The notes beneath the pieces were generated by a model. That model saw only the letters and a program-made list of their open reading frames with translations, was not told where the DNA came from and did not search any database. From Volvox africanus (Eukaryota; Chlorophyta; Chlorophyceae; Chlamydomonadales; Volvocaceae), in the NCBI GenBank assembly GCA_030268105.1, contig BSDZ01000009.1:124001-188000 (forward strand): DNA of 64,000 nt, given 5' to 3'. Below are positions 1 to 12,000 of the stretch, piece after piece. Position 1 is the first letter of the stretch. Each line of letters starts with the position of its first letter. The translations under genes and the position numbers were made by a program.

Positions 1-1815
1 CATCACTTATGGCGCGCATATGATGGACATCCATCGGTCTCACGCCATAAACCCAAATAGCACACATTTGGGGTATTATATATATGCTGTACACCATCTG
101 TCTGTGCTGTCCCTTACTACATACATTCGGTGATTGTGTGGGCTCACAGAGCATGCATGTTTCATGAACAGCACACATGCATAACACTACTAGTTTTTTT
201 ACACATTCGCTGCAATTGTCAGATATTTATAGTATGGTATATAGCACACATTTTATCACTAATTGTAGGATTTTGTTGTCACGCCGCCATCTTTTGTGCC
301 GCCGCAACAAAGTGCCACCCACAAGTAAGTCAAGCATTAGACATCCTCATTCTTACTTATATATTGTTAACAAAATCGTTGAATGCTAAATTGACGCCGC
401 AGGAAAAGCTTCGTGTATTGGTGCGTCGCCATGGAGAGCATCAGAGGCGTCACGTCTCTGACGAGACGGCGAAATCGGTCTCTACACTGCGTCGACAAGG
501 TAAAAGTGGGACACAGTGGATGTAGTGATGCGTGAAGGGACTGGGTCGACGTGGTGGCGTTGTGTTGTGGCGGCGCACTGGGATTGAGAATGGCGGCGGG
601 ACTCATAGCTATACGGGCTGCATGTAAAAAGAGGATCTAATAGTATTATGATGATGACAATAGTATGATAATCTATCCAATGAACAAATCTCTGTGCGTT
701 TCCCTTGGGGCTGCTGCTACCCTGTTCCTCTGCTCGCTCCTTTAGGAATTCACCTCATTTAAGCCGCCATGGGCTTAACTTGGAAAGGGCTTCTGGTGGT
801 AGTAGTATATTTACCGCTCCGTCCGTCGTAGCAACGCTGTTGTGGTTGCAGCTTCAGCCCACAGCTCTGATGCCTCGCCTGAAGGGATTTCTGGTGAGGA
901 GGGGAGAGTGGCACGTAGGCGTGTGGGGTGTGTGGAGGGATCGGAGGATGGACGCAGGGAGGCTGACGCAGGGAGGCTGACGCAGTGGTGGTGGTGGTGG
1001 TCGTGGTGGTCGTCTTCGTCTCCTGTGTCTTCTTCTTCGACGTGGTGGTCGTGGTGGTCGTCATTGTGGTGGTGGTGGTGGTGGCGGGCGAAGGGGTGAC
1101 GGGTCTGTGTGTGTGGGGGGGGGGGGGTGAGGGACCGGAATTAGGCTGCAGGAGTGATATGAAACACGTGTGGTGGTGGAGGGGTCATTTGTTCAAGTTG
1201 AAAGGGATATTGCCGTACCGTGTTGATGTGCTTTGTGCCCCGGCATGTAAACATATGAACGTGTGTTTGTTCTTCGTGTTGTCTTTCCATGCTGTTTGTA
1301 GGAACACAGGGGAGACGCAGCAGCACATGCCCAGGTGAGGAAAAGGGGGGGGGGGGGGACAACATACTGGAACGGGGGTAATCTGCGGGAATACTTCAAG
1401 GTACATAATACATATGCATGTCAAGGGGCTACTCGTAGTGCGGGGTTTGCACACGGGCGTGTGGGGTGTTGGGGGGAGTGTGGACCGAAGCCCTCAGCAC
1501 TGATTGTGTGGGCTCACAGAGCATGTTTCATGAACAGCACACATGCATAACACCACAGCTACCACCATCCAGAAGACCGATGACAACTGAGACACAGACC
1601 TTAGACTGCCAATCCTGCAGAAACAAATAAAGTAATCAACTATTGGATGCAGATGGGCTCCTTGAAGAGTGCTAGACCCAGCCAGGGGTGACCATGTAGC
1701 CATACAGGATGCCAGCTGATGGATACTTGTGCAACATGCCAAGTGCTGGGTCACGGACAAACCCTAAAACCCTAAAACCCTAAAAACCTAAAACCCTAAA
1801 ACCCTAAAACCCTAA
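1..1815 (+). repeat. Telomere-tailed dispersed repeat, copy 1 (near full length)
   Basis: This is the first of five related copies; the others lie at 32529-34124, 34920-36085, 36431-36811 and 57664-57763. The plus-strand 3' end runs directly into CCCTAAAA-type units from about 1760. It holds a TGG/GTC-rich microsatellite near 984-1085. A direct repeat of roughly 55 bp, beginning TGATTGTGTGGGCTCACAGA, occurs at about 131-186 and again at about 1501-1553. Copies 3 and 4 show that the unit extends about 60 bp further left than the window start. I see no conserved protein: ORFs here are low complexity, such as poly-Val from the TGG repeat. It may be a subtelomeric repeat or a non-coding retroposon; the class is unresolved. 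Confidence 0.75.
1760..1815 (+). repeat. Interstitial telomere-like tract (CCCTAAAA)n
   Basis: About seven imperfect CCCTAAAA units lie directly at the 3' end of repeat copy 1. On the complementary strand this is TTTTAGGG, the telomere unit known from Chlamydomonas and related green algae. The tract is internal: ordinary AT-rich sequence follows. Confidence 0.85.
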
Positions 1816-3082
1816 TACAGCGCCAATCTATGGACTGTTTGTATACTTCAGGAGGTGCTTGTGACCCAAGAAGAGGCACATTCAAAATTTCGTTTACTAC
1901 GTATGTACATTATATTAATATAATAGCTTCTCATGAAAATTTGTTCTCAATGTACTTGTAGGATTTGAAAAGGCATTTCAGGAGCATTCATAGAATACGT
2001 AGAGGCACAGTGAAGATTTCCTTTGCTTTGCACAATATAACCCACATACATACACAAAACTTCAATAGAAATATAAAATATTTACATATATACTTCCGAA
2101 ATTGAAAAGGGCTTACAAGGGTAAGCTGACCCTACTTACTTATAACACTTATTCATGGGTCACAATCATAATCTGTAAGCACACGATTGCCTTTGCCACT
2201 GTATATATATTATCTGTTCTATTTGAACGAACACACCTCAACACCTCATTATTACATTTGGCTGGCAGGGCAGAGCACAGGCACATGCCTGCCTGTCTTC
2301 TTACTTGTTTCCTGCCTTATCTTCTTATAGCTGTATGTGGCCTCCTGTCCTTGCATGAAATTTTATCCCAATATATAGAACTACCCCATACACGTGCTAT
2401 TGCCTAGATGTATATTGTGGTCCCCAGGGCTGCGTGGCTTTTCTGCCTGTTGTGCGTAATTAGGCAGCAAGGATTAGCTTTCTTTGCCACATAACCTGCT
2501 GGTTAAGAAATGAAGAGTTCCTATATGTGTATGTGATGTATCCTGAGTTCAGGCTGACAACAATGAGTACCAAGGGCCAAGATGCTGGACGAAATTCCTT
2601 AAGGGGCAAAATTTCTGTAAGTTCTGCCAAGGATTCATAGGCAGTTCAGCTACTCATAGTATCATTGCACCATCACATATCTATCTCACAAATAAAGCCA
2701 TGGCACTGCGCTCAGCAAGAGTTGAACCGATGATATCATGGATGACCATGTGAAAGAATCAATTTACCTACCACATAGAATTCTATTCTATACTAGCACT
2801 TGTCAGAGTCAGGCATTTTGCAAAACAAGGACATACGTAAACACACATACACACACACATACAACAACAATTTATCATGCTCCAACATTACATTTACACA
2901 CATGCAACAGTCCCACAAATAATACAGATACATGCACATGTCCCTCCCTTTATTATTTAATACCCTTGTTATTTATTACCCTTTCTTATGGCTGCACACA
3001 CATCCATATATACCCCTCATCAATATAGCCGCCACGGTGGGCTGCCTGGAGAACCAACATATATGTGCAAGATCTTGGGGCT
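1816..3082. other. AT-rich spacer without recognised gene
   Basis: The sequence is AT-rich with short CA-dinucleotide stretches (about 2840-2950). The ORFs here are short, low complexity and unlike any family I know. The right end presumably holds the promoter and 5' leader of the recombinase-like gene; no convincing TATA box was identified. Confidence 0.5.
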
Positions 3083-6000
3083 ATGTCGCTGGTGCTCGCA
3101 AGAAATGAGGCAGATGCTAGTGGACGCAATTACCTCATCATCAAGGATGTAGCCAACCAGCTGCGCAACTTGGGAGCACCCATAACAGATAGGCTTCTAA
3201 ACTCCTGGGTAGATGCAAGGAAGTCGTTGAAGAGGATCATTGTGAAAGACCCTATCCTGCTGGGGCGGCTCAAGGACCTGCAGGTGGTAGGCCGAAGGGC
3301 ATCAGCAATCAAGCTGGCAAGCTGTGCGGCAATCTGCAGGGCTATTGTGAACGTGGCTATCCTACAGCCCCTTTGCTTAGCCATAGAGGAGCTCAAAAAG
3401 GCACACCCACCTCTGCATGCAACATGTGCACAGGTCACACCAGTGCAGCTGAAGAGAGCAGAGGTATATGAAGCGAGGCTTCCAGCTGCCAAGCGTCTCT
3501 GCACAATAAGTAGCGCAGCTGCAGAGGGAGCACGTGATGAGGCGGAGGCAGAGAAGGACAACCAGCCGGTGCCTAATAAAACTAGCCAGCAGGAGGACCA
3601 TTGTTATTCCCAAAATCCAATCACCAAAATCACCAACAGCAGTCGGGAGCATGGCACATGTGATGAGCCTGCTGATGCCCCCAATAATATACCCATCATC
3701 AAGAAAGCCCAGCAGGTCATTGCTACTGATGAGCAGCGGCAGCAGCAGCAACAGCAGCCGCCCACAGCAGCAGCGGCCTTTGCTCCCTCTGCCGCTAATG
3801 CTCCAGCAGCTGCCACCCCCGCCGACGCCGCCCCTTCCATCTCAACACCTCATCAAGAACCTCCTGTATGCAAGCTGGCGGCATCTGACAGTATCTGCAC
3901 CAAGCCTGTTTCACCAACACCTATCCCCCGAACCTTCCCTGCAGCACCTGCTGGCCACCGATTCAGCAGACGACCACTCATCAGCAGGTGTATACCTCCA
4001 GTGATGAGCACCAAAACGTTTCATCAGCAGGCTGGTCCTATAGCTCTAGCAGGAGGCCCCAAGACATCACCACCACCTCCACGGCTCCTGCCCCCGCCCC
4101 CAGCAGCAGCCGCCAGCAGGTATTACCCACCACTGACTCTGCTGCTGGCCTAACCAACCCCTCGTGCACAGAAACAGCAGCCTCTCCCCCAGAAGTTGTG
4201 CCGCCCCCAGTTGTCCAAACCAGCAGGACATCGGGTTTGGCCTCCTCCTCACCGCCGTGTAACCAGCAGCAGAAGAGGTTAGCTGTACAAATAACCCCAG
4301 CAGTGCAGGCACGCCAAAGGACAACGTCCGACATCTCCAAACCTCCCAACAGACCTGCTGTTGCGGTCGTCATCAACTCCAATAATAAGCCCAACCCATT
4401 GGCGACTTCTTCGGGCCCCCATCAGCCCGATGCGAGCACCAGCACTGCTCCTTCTACCAGTGCAGTGTCCCCTTCCACATCATCAGGGGGACATTTCTAC
4501 CCTTCAGGTGTAGCCTTCAAGACTACACTCCCTATGAAGGATTGGGGTGGTGCGAACATACACCGCTATGGTATCTTGACCGCCATTGGCAGCAGCAGGA
4601 GAAAGACGCCACCAGGATGCATGCCAGTTGTCTCAGAGCTACATGGTCTTGAAGAATGGTGCAGAGCTCCATACAACTTTGCAGCAGGAGGGACCATTGG
4701 CGTCAGTGAGTCGACATTCATGGGCATTAAGAACACGGTGTCAAAGTTCCTGGGATTCGCACACCAATTCCTTGGTGTTCCCCTTCCTTTCTTATCCCTT
4801 CGCCTATTTAGCAACCAGGTATGTGTTTTGCATCACTATACTACATGAATGATCTGTACCTACCACCTAACATTTTACATGTTTTATTCTCAAGAATTTG
4901 TCTACCCGTGGAAACTATATAGCTAATATAGCTACCAGAATCACCCACATAGATATGATGCATATTCATATACACACCTCCCTCATCATAATGTCTTTCT
5001 CATCATATACAATGTCAACATACCAATCCCGCACCCTTTTCCGTACACCAGCATATTACCATCAACTTCATTGACTTCATGGTTGCACGGGCCGGAAGTC
5101 AACACACTGCAGTAGAGATAACAAGGTTGGTGAAGCTTGTGGAGTATCTTCGGCAGCATGATGCACAAGACAGCAATCAGGTCTGGGGAGAGGGGAGAGG
5201 AGAGAGGGGAGAGGAGAGAGGGGAGAGGGGAGAGGGGAGAGGGCAGAGGGGAGAGGGGAGAGGGCAGATGTTGTATATGGTACCCACGAAGGGTGGTATC
5301 AAAAGATACCGGTTGTTGTGCCAGAGCCCGATTAAGTAGAGCCGCCGACTAGGTCGTACTTGAGAGACCATAAGGCCTCGAACCGGGCGTGACCTTCAGA
5401 AGTCACCACTACAACCGGAGATTCAGTGAACCAGGAACCAGATGTTCCACCATTTACCATTCAGGCGGTAAATGGCCCATTCCATACAGGTTATGGAGTA
5501 ACCGACAGGTTCGGATGTTTCAGGAAGTCGGTTAGTATTGGTCGTCGACAGCCGAGACCAAATCCACAAATCGAATGCCAGATGGAAACATGAAACAGTT
5601 AATATGATAATTAAATATATTATATTATAAAATAATAAACAGATAATTATTATATCTTAATGAATTACCGAAATGCATTAAGGATACAACAATTGTTCCC
5701 CCTCTAGATGCAGCGTCCCGATGCATAAGAAGAGAGCAGACAGGTTGAAGTAGGACAGCGTCAGAGAGGTCCGTCCTTAGACTGTGTCCGCAGCCTAGCT
5801 TCATCAAGCAGGGGTTTCATGTCAGGGGTGAAGTTACGTGCCGGTTCCCAGCTATTGTGCTCAGATGAATACCCAGACCATTTAACCAGGTGCACATTGC
5901 GCTTACGCCTGCCCTTGCCAACACGTTGTGCACGGTAATCTAGGATACGTTCGACAGCATACAGGGTCTGCTTACCCGATAACCAGGTAGAGGGATTAGC

Positions 6001-9000
6001 TTCCGTAACAGGAGGGATGCTATCGTTAGCCTCAGGTAGAGTACCCCGATATGGACGTACGAGAGATACATGAAATGTGGGATGAATGCGTAGGTCAGAT
6101 GGGAGTTGTAACTCTACAGCCACCGACCCTACCATGCGTACGACAGGATAAGGCCCCACAAAGCGCGGTAATAACTTGCGAGACCCATCAGCCAGGGAAC
6201 GAAGGTTCTTCGTGCTCAACATAACCAGCTGGCCCTTGGTGAACGTGACGTCCTTTTTGGACTTGTTATAATAGTCCATAGCCCGTTGCTGTGCAGCTTC
6301 CAGGCAAGCTTTAGCGTCAGTTAGTCGGGACACGAAAGACTTAGCAAACGTTTTTGCAGCTGGAACATTTACGTCCAACTCCCGCCAAACAGGCAAAGCA
6401 GGGTTAAAACCGTAATTCAGGAAAAACGGACTATTACCAACGGACCGGTTAGTAGCGTTATTAATGGCAAACTCAGCAGCGGCTAGGTAGGTATCCCATG
6501 CAGTAGGGGTGCGTCCTGCAAAGTTACGGAGCATATCACCCAGGGCACGGTTAACACGCTCTGTTTGCCCATCAGATTGGGGGTGGTAGGCGGTGGACAG
6601 GTTCACCCGCATTCCTACCAGAGTCCCCAGGGCGCCCCAAAACTTACTTGCAAATTGAGTGCCGCGGTCAGATACCACGGACTTGGGGACCCCATGCAAA
6701 CGTACCACATTGTCGAAAAATAGACGGGCCGTTTGCTCAGCTGTGCAGGATGATGTCGTGGGGGCCAGGTGGACCATCTTGGTGAAACGGTCGACCAGGA
6801 CCAGCACGGCATCGTATCCTCCCTCAGTTTTGGGCAGCGCAACAATAAAGTCCATAGAGACGCTTTCCCACGGAGCGTCAGGAATAGGAAGAGGTTGGAG
6901 ATGCCCATGTGCTTTACCAGACTGGGCCTTATTGCGCTGGCACAGGTCGCAACAGAGGACATAATTTTCGGTGTCCTTAGCCATGCGGGGCCACCAGAAT
7001 TGACGCCGCAAAAGCTCTAGTAACCGCGTGCAGCCAGGATGCCCAGCAAGAGGGCCGTCATGAAAACGTGAGAGAAGTTCACGACGTAATGAATCGTCGT
7101 TAGGTACGACAATCTGACGGTGGGATCCTTCCGATCGAATCCATAAGCCATGCTCCTGTACCAAGTGCCCCGTGTTGTTGTGAATTGTGAACCACGGGTC
7201 GGCTGCATAAGCCTGTTTCAAGCGCTTGGTAAAATCGGAGGGCACGAAGTTAGGTTTTGCCTGAGACCTACTCCGTGTGCTTACCGCCAGAATGGCTGCA
7301 TGCAGTGAGGGGTGCCTACTGAGAGCATCAGCTATGTTAAGTGAGCCGCTCAGGTACTCCCAATCAAAGTTAAACCGTGCCAGGTATTCCATCCAGCGGG
7401 CCTGGCGTCGGTTAAGGGAGGGCACACCTTGCAGAAACGTAAGGGGTTTGTGATCAGTCTTGAGGGCAAAAGGCCGGCCCTCAAGGTAACATCGCCATTC
7501 CTTCAAGGCATGTAGGACCGCCAGAAATTCCTGTTCCCCAGTGGTATAACGGGTTTCAGCCCCCGAAAACTTCTTACTCGTGTATGCAATGGGGCGTCCC
7601 TGCTGCAACAGAACTGCCCCCGTCCCATGTATAGATGCATCAGTTATGACCTCTACACGGAACGGCAATGAGTAGTCAGGGAAGTGCAGGATAATATCAT
7701 CAGAGATAGCACGCTTCAAAGCATCAAAAGCTTCTTGGCATGCGGGGGTCCAGGCCTCAGGTGAAGAGAAGGCTCCCTTACGTGTGAGGTTTGTTAGCGG
7801 TGCAGCAATGACTGAGTAGCGCTCTATGAACTTACGAAAGTAGTTGGTCAGGCCCAAAAACTTACGCAGTTCCTGAAGGTTGGAGGGCACTGGCCAATCC
7901 CGAACAACAGCAGTTTTCCGGGGGTCCATCTGTATGCCACCCTGAGACACTATATGCCCCAGATACTCCACCTGTGGTTGTGCCCAGTGGCACTTAGAAC
8001 GCTTAGCATACAGCTGCTCACGCCGCAGAACCTCAAAGACCAGGCGGAGGTGTTGTATGTGCTCCTCACGGGTCTTTGAAAACACCAGGATATCGTCCAG
8101 ATAACAGATGACGAATTTGTCGATGTATGGCCTGAAGATGCGGTCCATGACGGCTTGGAACGTTGAAGGGGCGTTCGTCAGTCCGAAACTAAGGACGGTA
8201 TATTCAAAATGGCCAAACGGCGTACGGAAAGCCGTTTTAGGGATGTCAGATTCTGCTATACGAATCTGATTATACCCCTGCTGGAGGTCAATAGAGCTAA
8301 AGAATGCAGAATCTTTTAGCTTATCCAGCAGATCATCGACACGTGGGAGGGGGTAACGGTTCTTAACTGTTGCGGCATTTAACCCCCTATAGTCAATGCA
8401 CATTCTCAGAGTCCCATCCTTCTTTCCCACAAACAGAATAGGGGCGGAGTATGGGGATGTGCTTGGCCGTATCATACCTTTTTTCAGCAGCTCAGTAACC
8501 TGTCGTTTGACCTCGTCCAGCTCCAAGGGGCTTAGCCGATACATGGGGCGGGAAACGGGTACTGCACCAGGCACCAAAGGTATGGTGTGATCCACAGGCC
8601 GCATTGGAGGCTTACCAGGGACCTCCTGGAATATATCTGCATATTCCTGTAACAGGGCCTCAAGCTCAGGGTCAGTGGCATCAGCTGGGATAGAAGTTGC
8701 ATTCAGGTGCAACTTGGGCCGTACTAGTAAAGCATGGGCCCCCTTGCGAATCATGAGAACTGCTGCTTTTCTGCCAACAACTTCAGGTTCAGTATGCTGA
8801 CAGATAGCAGTGGTTGCATAATTAAAGCAAGGCGCAGGTGTCATCTGATCTGGTGGCTGTCCGGCAGTAGTAAAGGGTACCTTGCAGACTAGATTCCCCT
8901 TGCGCAGGCGCAAAGATTTAGCCTCATAGTCAAGGACAGCCCCATACTGTGCTAGCGTGGAAGAACCCAAGATATACGTGGCAGCGTCAGTTAGCTCAGG

Positions 9001-12000
9001 CAACACGTATGGGCGGACATTTAACCTTAAAGGACCTGCAGATAGACGAAGATTAACCTGCCCCAAGATAGCCTGCTTACCCCCATCAGCAAGGGTAACT
9101 TCTGACCAGGAGCATGGGCTAGGTTTCAGGCCAAGCTGCGTAACCACTGAAGCCGAAATGAAATCATCACTGGCTCCAGAGTCGGCTAGGGCGGTGAACG
9201 TACGACCTGCCGTACTTACGGTGATCAGAGGTACGCCAGCACCTATCAGGGCAGCAGCTTTAGGCAAGCAGAGAACTGAAATACAGGGTTCAGTCTCAGG
9301 CAAGCCCTCCTGAACCGATTTAGGAGCAGCAAACCAGACGTCAACAGAGTATGGGCTTCCAGGGAGTTGAACAACCTCACCTGCCATATCAAGGCTATGG
9401 AAAAGAGCCGTCCCTGGATTAAACCTTAAGACCCGTTGCATTCCCGACAGAAAAGAAGGGTTGCGTCGGGACACATACTCAGGCAGCAAGATGCATGCTG
9501 AGGTATCAGGGTGTTGACGTTTGCATGCCCTAAAGAGAGCTAATTGCTTCTGTAGCTCGCAGAGTGAAGAGGGAGTGAACAAGATAGTATGCCCACCCAA
9601 GTTAGCGGAGGATAGGGGGCGACCTTGAGGCTCAAACAGATTACAAAAGCCATCAAAGCCGGCACGGACAGTTCGTGCATCAAAAGAAAAACGTCTCCCT
9701 ATCACCTGCTCCACTTGGTTTAAAACAGAGGGCAAAAGAGCCCGTACTGCACGGCACTTTGCTACCATCTGGCCCACAGCAAAGACCCCAGGTGGTGATC
9801 CCTCTATACCAGCCTGGGCAAGTTCCTAGTGGTCCTTACCCTTATTTTTCTCCGCCCCCAGCATTGGGCAGGAGTCAACCCTATGTTGGTCGGAACCGCA
9901 ACGGAGGCACATCCCATGTTGTTTACGGAAATGGAACTCCCGTCTAGTACATTTGAATGTGGTTAAATATTCCGCTAGGTTCTGCTTGGGCCCCTTCTTC
10001 TGCACGTGGCCCCCTTTTGGGGCCAAGTGCCTCCCCTGCTGTCCGCCGCCCCTCTTAGACTTACCGGCGCCCTTAACCTGCCGCGGCTGATCCTCGTGCC
10101 CGGTGATGCCTGGACGAACGGATGCAGCCCGCGGTTTTTTGGTCGGGGGCGCCGGGGTCTCCTCGTCAGGGTCGTCGCAGGCCATGTCCTGTACCGACAG
10201 CATGTTCATTTTGGGACGGGCCAGTTTGTCAGATTCCCGTCGGGCCAGTAACCTAAGTTCAGCTCCCAGGGAGAACTGAACCAAGTCTGTATATGACTTA
10301 AAGGTTTTACCCGACAGGTCAGTTGCACAGTCCCCACTAAGGTCGGATGAGAGGCCCTGCTGAAACCAAAACACACGCTCACTATCAGACAGGTCCGCAA
10401 TGGGCGTGACAAGAGCCTCAAAGCGGCTCTGATAGGCAGAGACAGTTTCTCCAGGGCGCATGCGATATTTGCCAGCATTTAATTTCAGGCGTGCCTCAGT
10501 GTCACGTGACTGGACCTGGGGTGCAAAACGGACAAGCAGTGCTTCTAGCAGTTCCTCAGATGTATAAGAATCCCTTGCGTTAGTCCATTGATCGTGCCAT
10601 AATCTTGCCGCGCCTTCAAAGGCAGTGGCCAAGAAAAGACGGCGCGTAGAGTCCTGTTGACCCCCACGGGCTGTGGCAAAGTAGTTCCTAACATTACGGA
10701 CAAAGGCCCGTGTTAGAGGCGCAGCAACTCGTCCTAAATCAGAAAGCTTAACATCCATAGGGATATTCAGCTTAGGCACTGCGATCGCTATTTTTATCAC
10801 CTCGTCCTCATGTCCAGTATGAGGAGGCCCAGGTGGCCTGGAAGAGGTGCCCGCAACAGCAGCACAAGTTGTTGCGGCAGCAGCGGGAGCCATCCCAGGA
10901 ATATCCACGGCACCAGGTGTCAAATGGTTTGACACTACAGCAGGGCCATGAACATAAAAAGGGGATGGGGCATAAATAGGTGATGTAGGTGCCTCAGGGG
11001 ATGCTGTGCCGCCTTGCCTGGGAATAGGTGAAGGCTGGTTCGGAAGGTCGATACCGCCTGCCACAGCAGCATTTGGTGGCTGTGTCAACCTAGAGAGCCA
11101 TTCCCACCTATTCGCTTGGCTAGCATTAGCAGCAATCCGGCCAACAAACTGAAAGGTGTTGGCAGCAAGAGCCGAGACAGCATTCGCTAAGTTCGAGGCT
11201 TGCATATTGTATGCCTGAAAGCCTAACAGATCGAACTGCGAGTGACTGTTCTGGCGAAAGGCAAAGCAAAGGCAAGGACCAGGGCCTACCCAACGCTTGG
11301 ATGCCTTCGATGAACTTCAAAAATTTTGAAGTCCGCGCGTGAAGTTGATTTGCGATGGATCGGAGTGACTGGGCAGAGGTGCCGCTCCGAAGGGTCTGAG
11401 GTGTTGACACTGCAGAAGCACTCACGGCGGTTGGAACAAACACAATACCTTTCAAGTAATAGAGATATATATGTATTAGTGAAAGCCGAAGTGAATTCAC
11501 GAAGTCGACTCCTCGTTGGATTCGATGCGAAGGTACTATCGAACCCGCAATTACAGGGATTCCTCAGCAAAACTGCAATACAAGTTCTAGATAGAAAGCA
11601 GTGTTGCAGGAAGATATTACCTAACAGAGAAGGCAGAATTGTCTAGGTCGCGAGCCACGTTGACCGCGACTAACTTAGAGATTGACTTTAACAGAAAGCA
11701 CAGCCAAACTCACAGAGAGCAGGTTCTAAGTGTCACTAGACTAATTTCGTGAATATTACAGACCGGTGGTAGCCGCAGCGAAAATGGCGGCGCTCAGCTC
11801 CTCAGGCAATGTCTCCATGTCCAGAGGGATGTCGGCAGGAGGAAGATCGTGGTCGATGTCCATTTATAAAAGGGCAGCTTGAGTGGCTTGAGCGCGTTGC
11901 GCGGTTAGAGTGGCTTGAGCAGTTACCACAGAAAGACTTGAGAAGGCTTGAACGATTTCAGCGGAAGACTTGACGAGACGTCCCAGGGAGGAACGGTCTC

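Noticed and set aside
985..1338. ORF beginning with a long Val run
   Set aside because: Produced by a GTG/TGG microsatellite; length and frame differ between repeat copies.
3534..4004. Alternative-frame ORF over the first recombinase-like exon
   Set aside because: A shadow frame in Pro/Ser/Gln-rich coding DNA; the chosen frame continues into the recombinase domain.
5079..5339. ORF rich in Gly, Glu and Arg across the GGGGAGA repeat
   Set aside because: Its second half is microsatellite and LTR sequence; only the part to 5180 fits as a recombinase exon.
9826..9828. Gag UAG as a simple inactivating mutation
   Set aside because: Two distinct elements with otherwise intact frames have the same stop at the homologous place, with conserved downstream bases.
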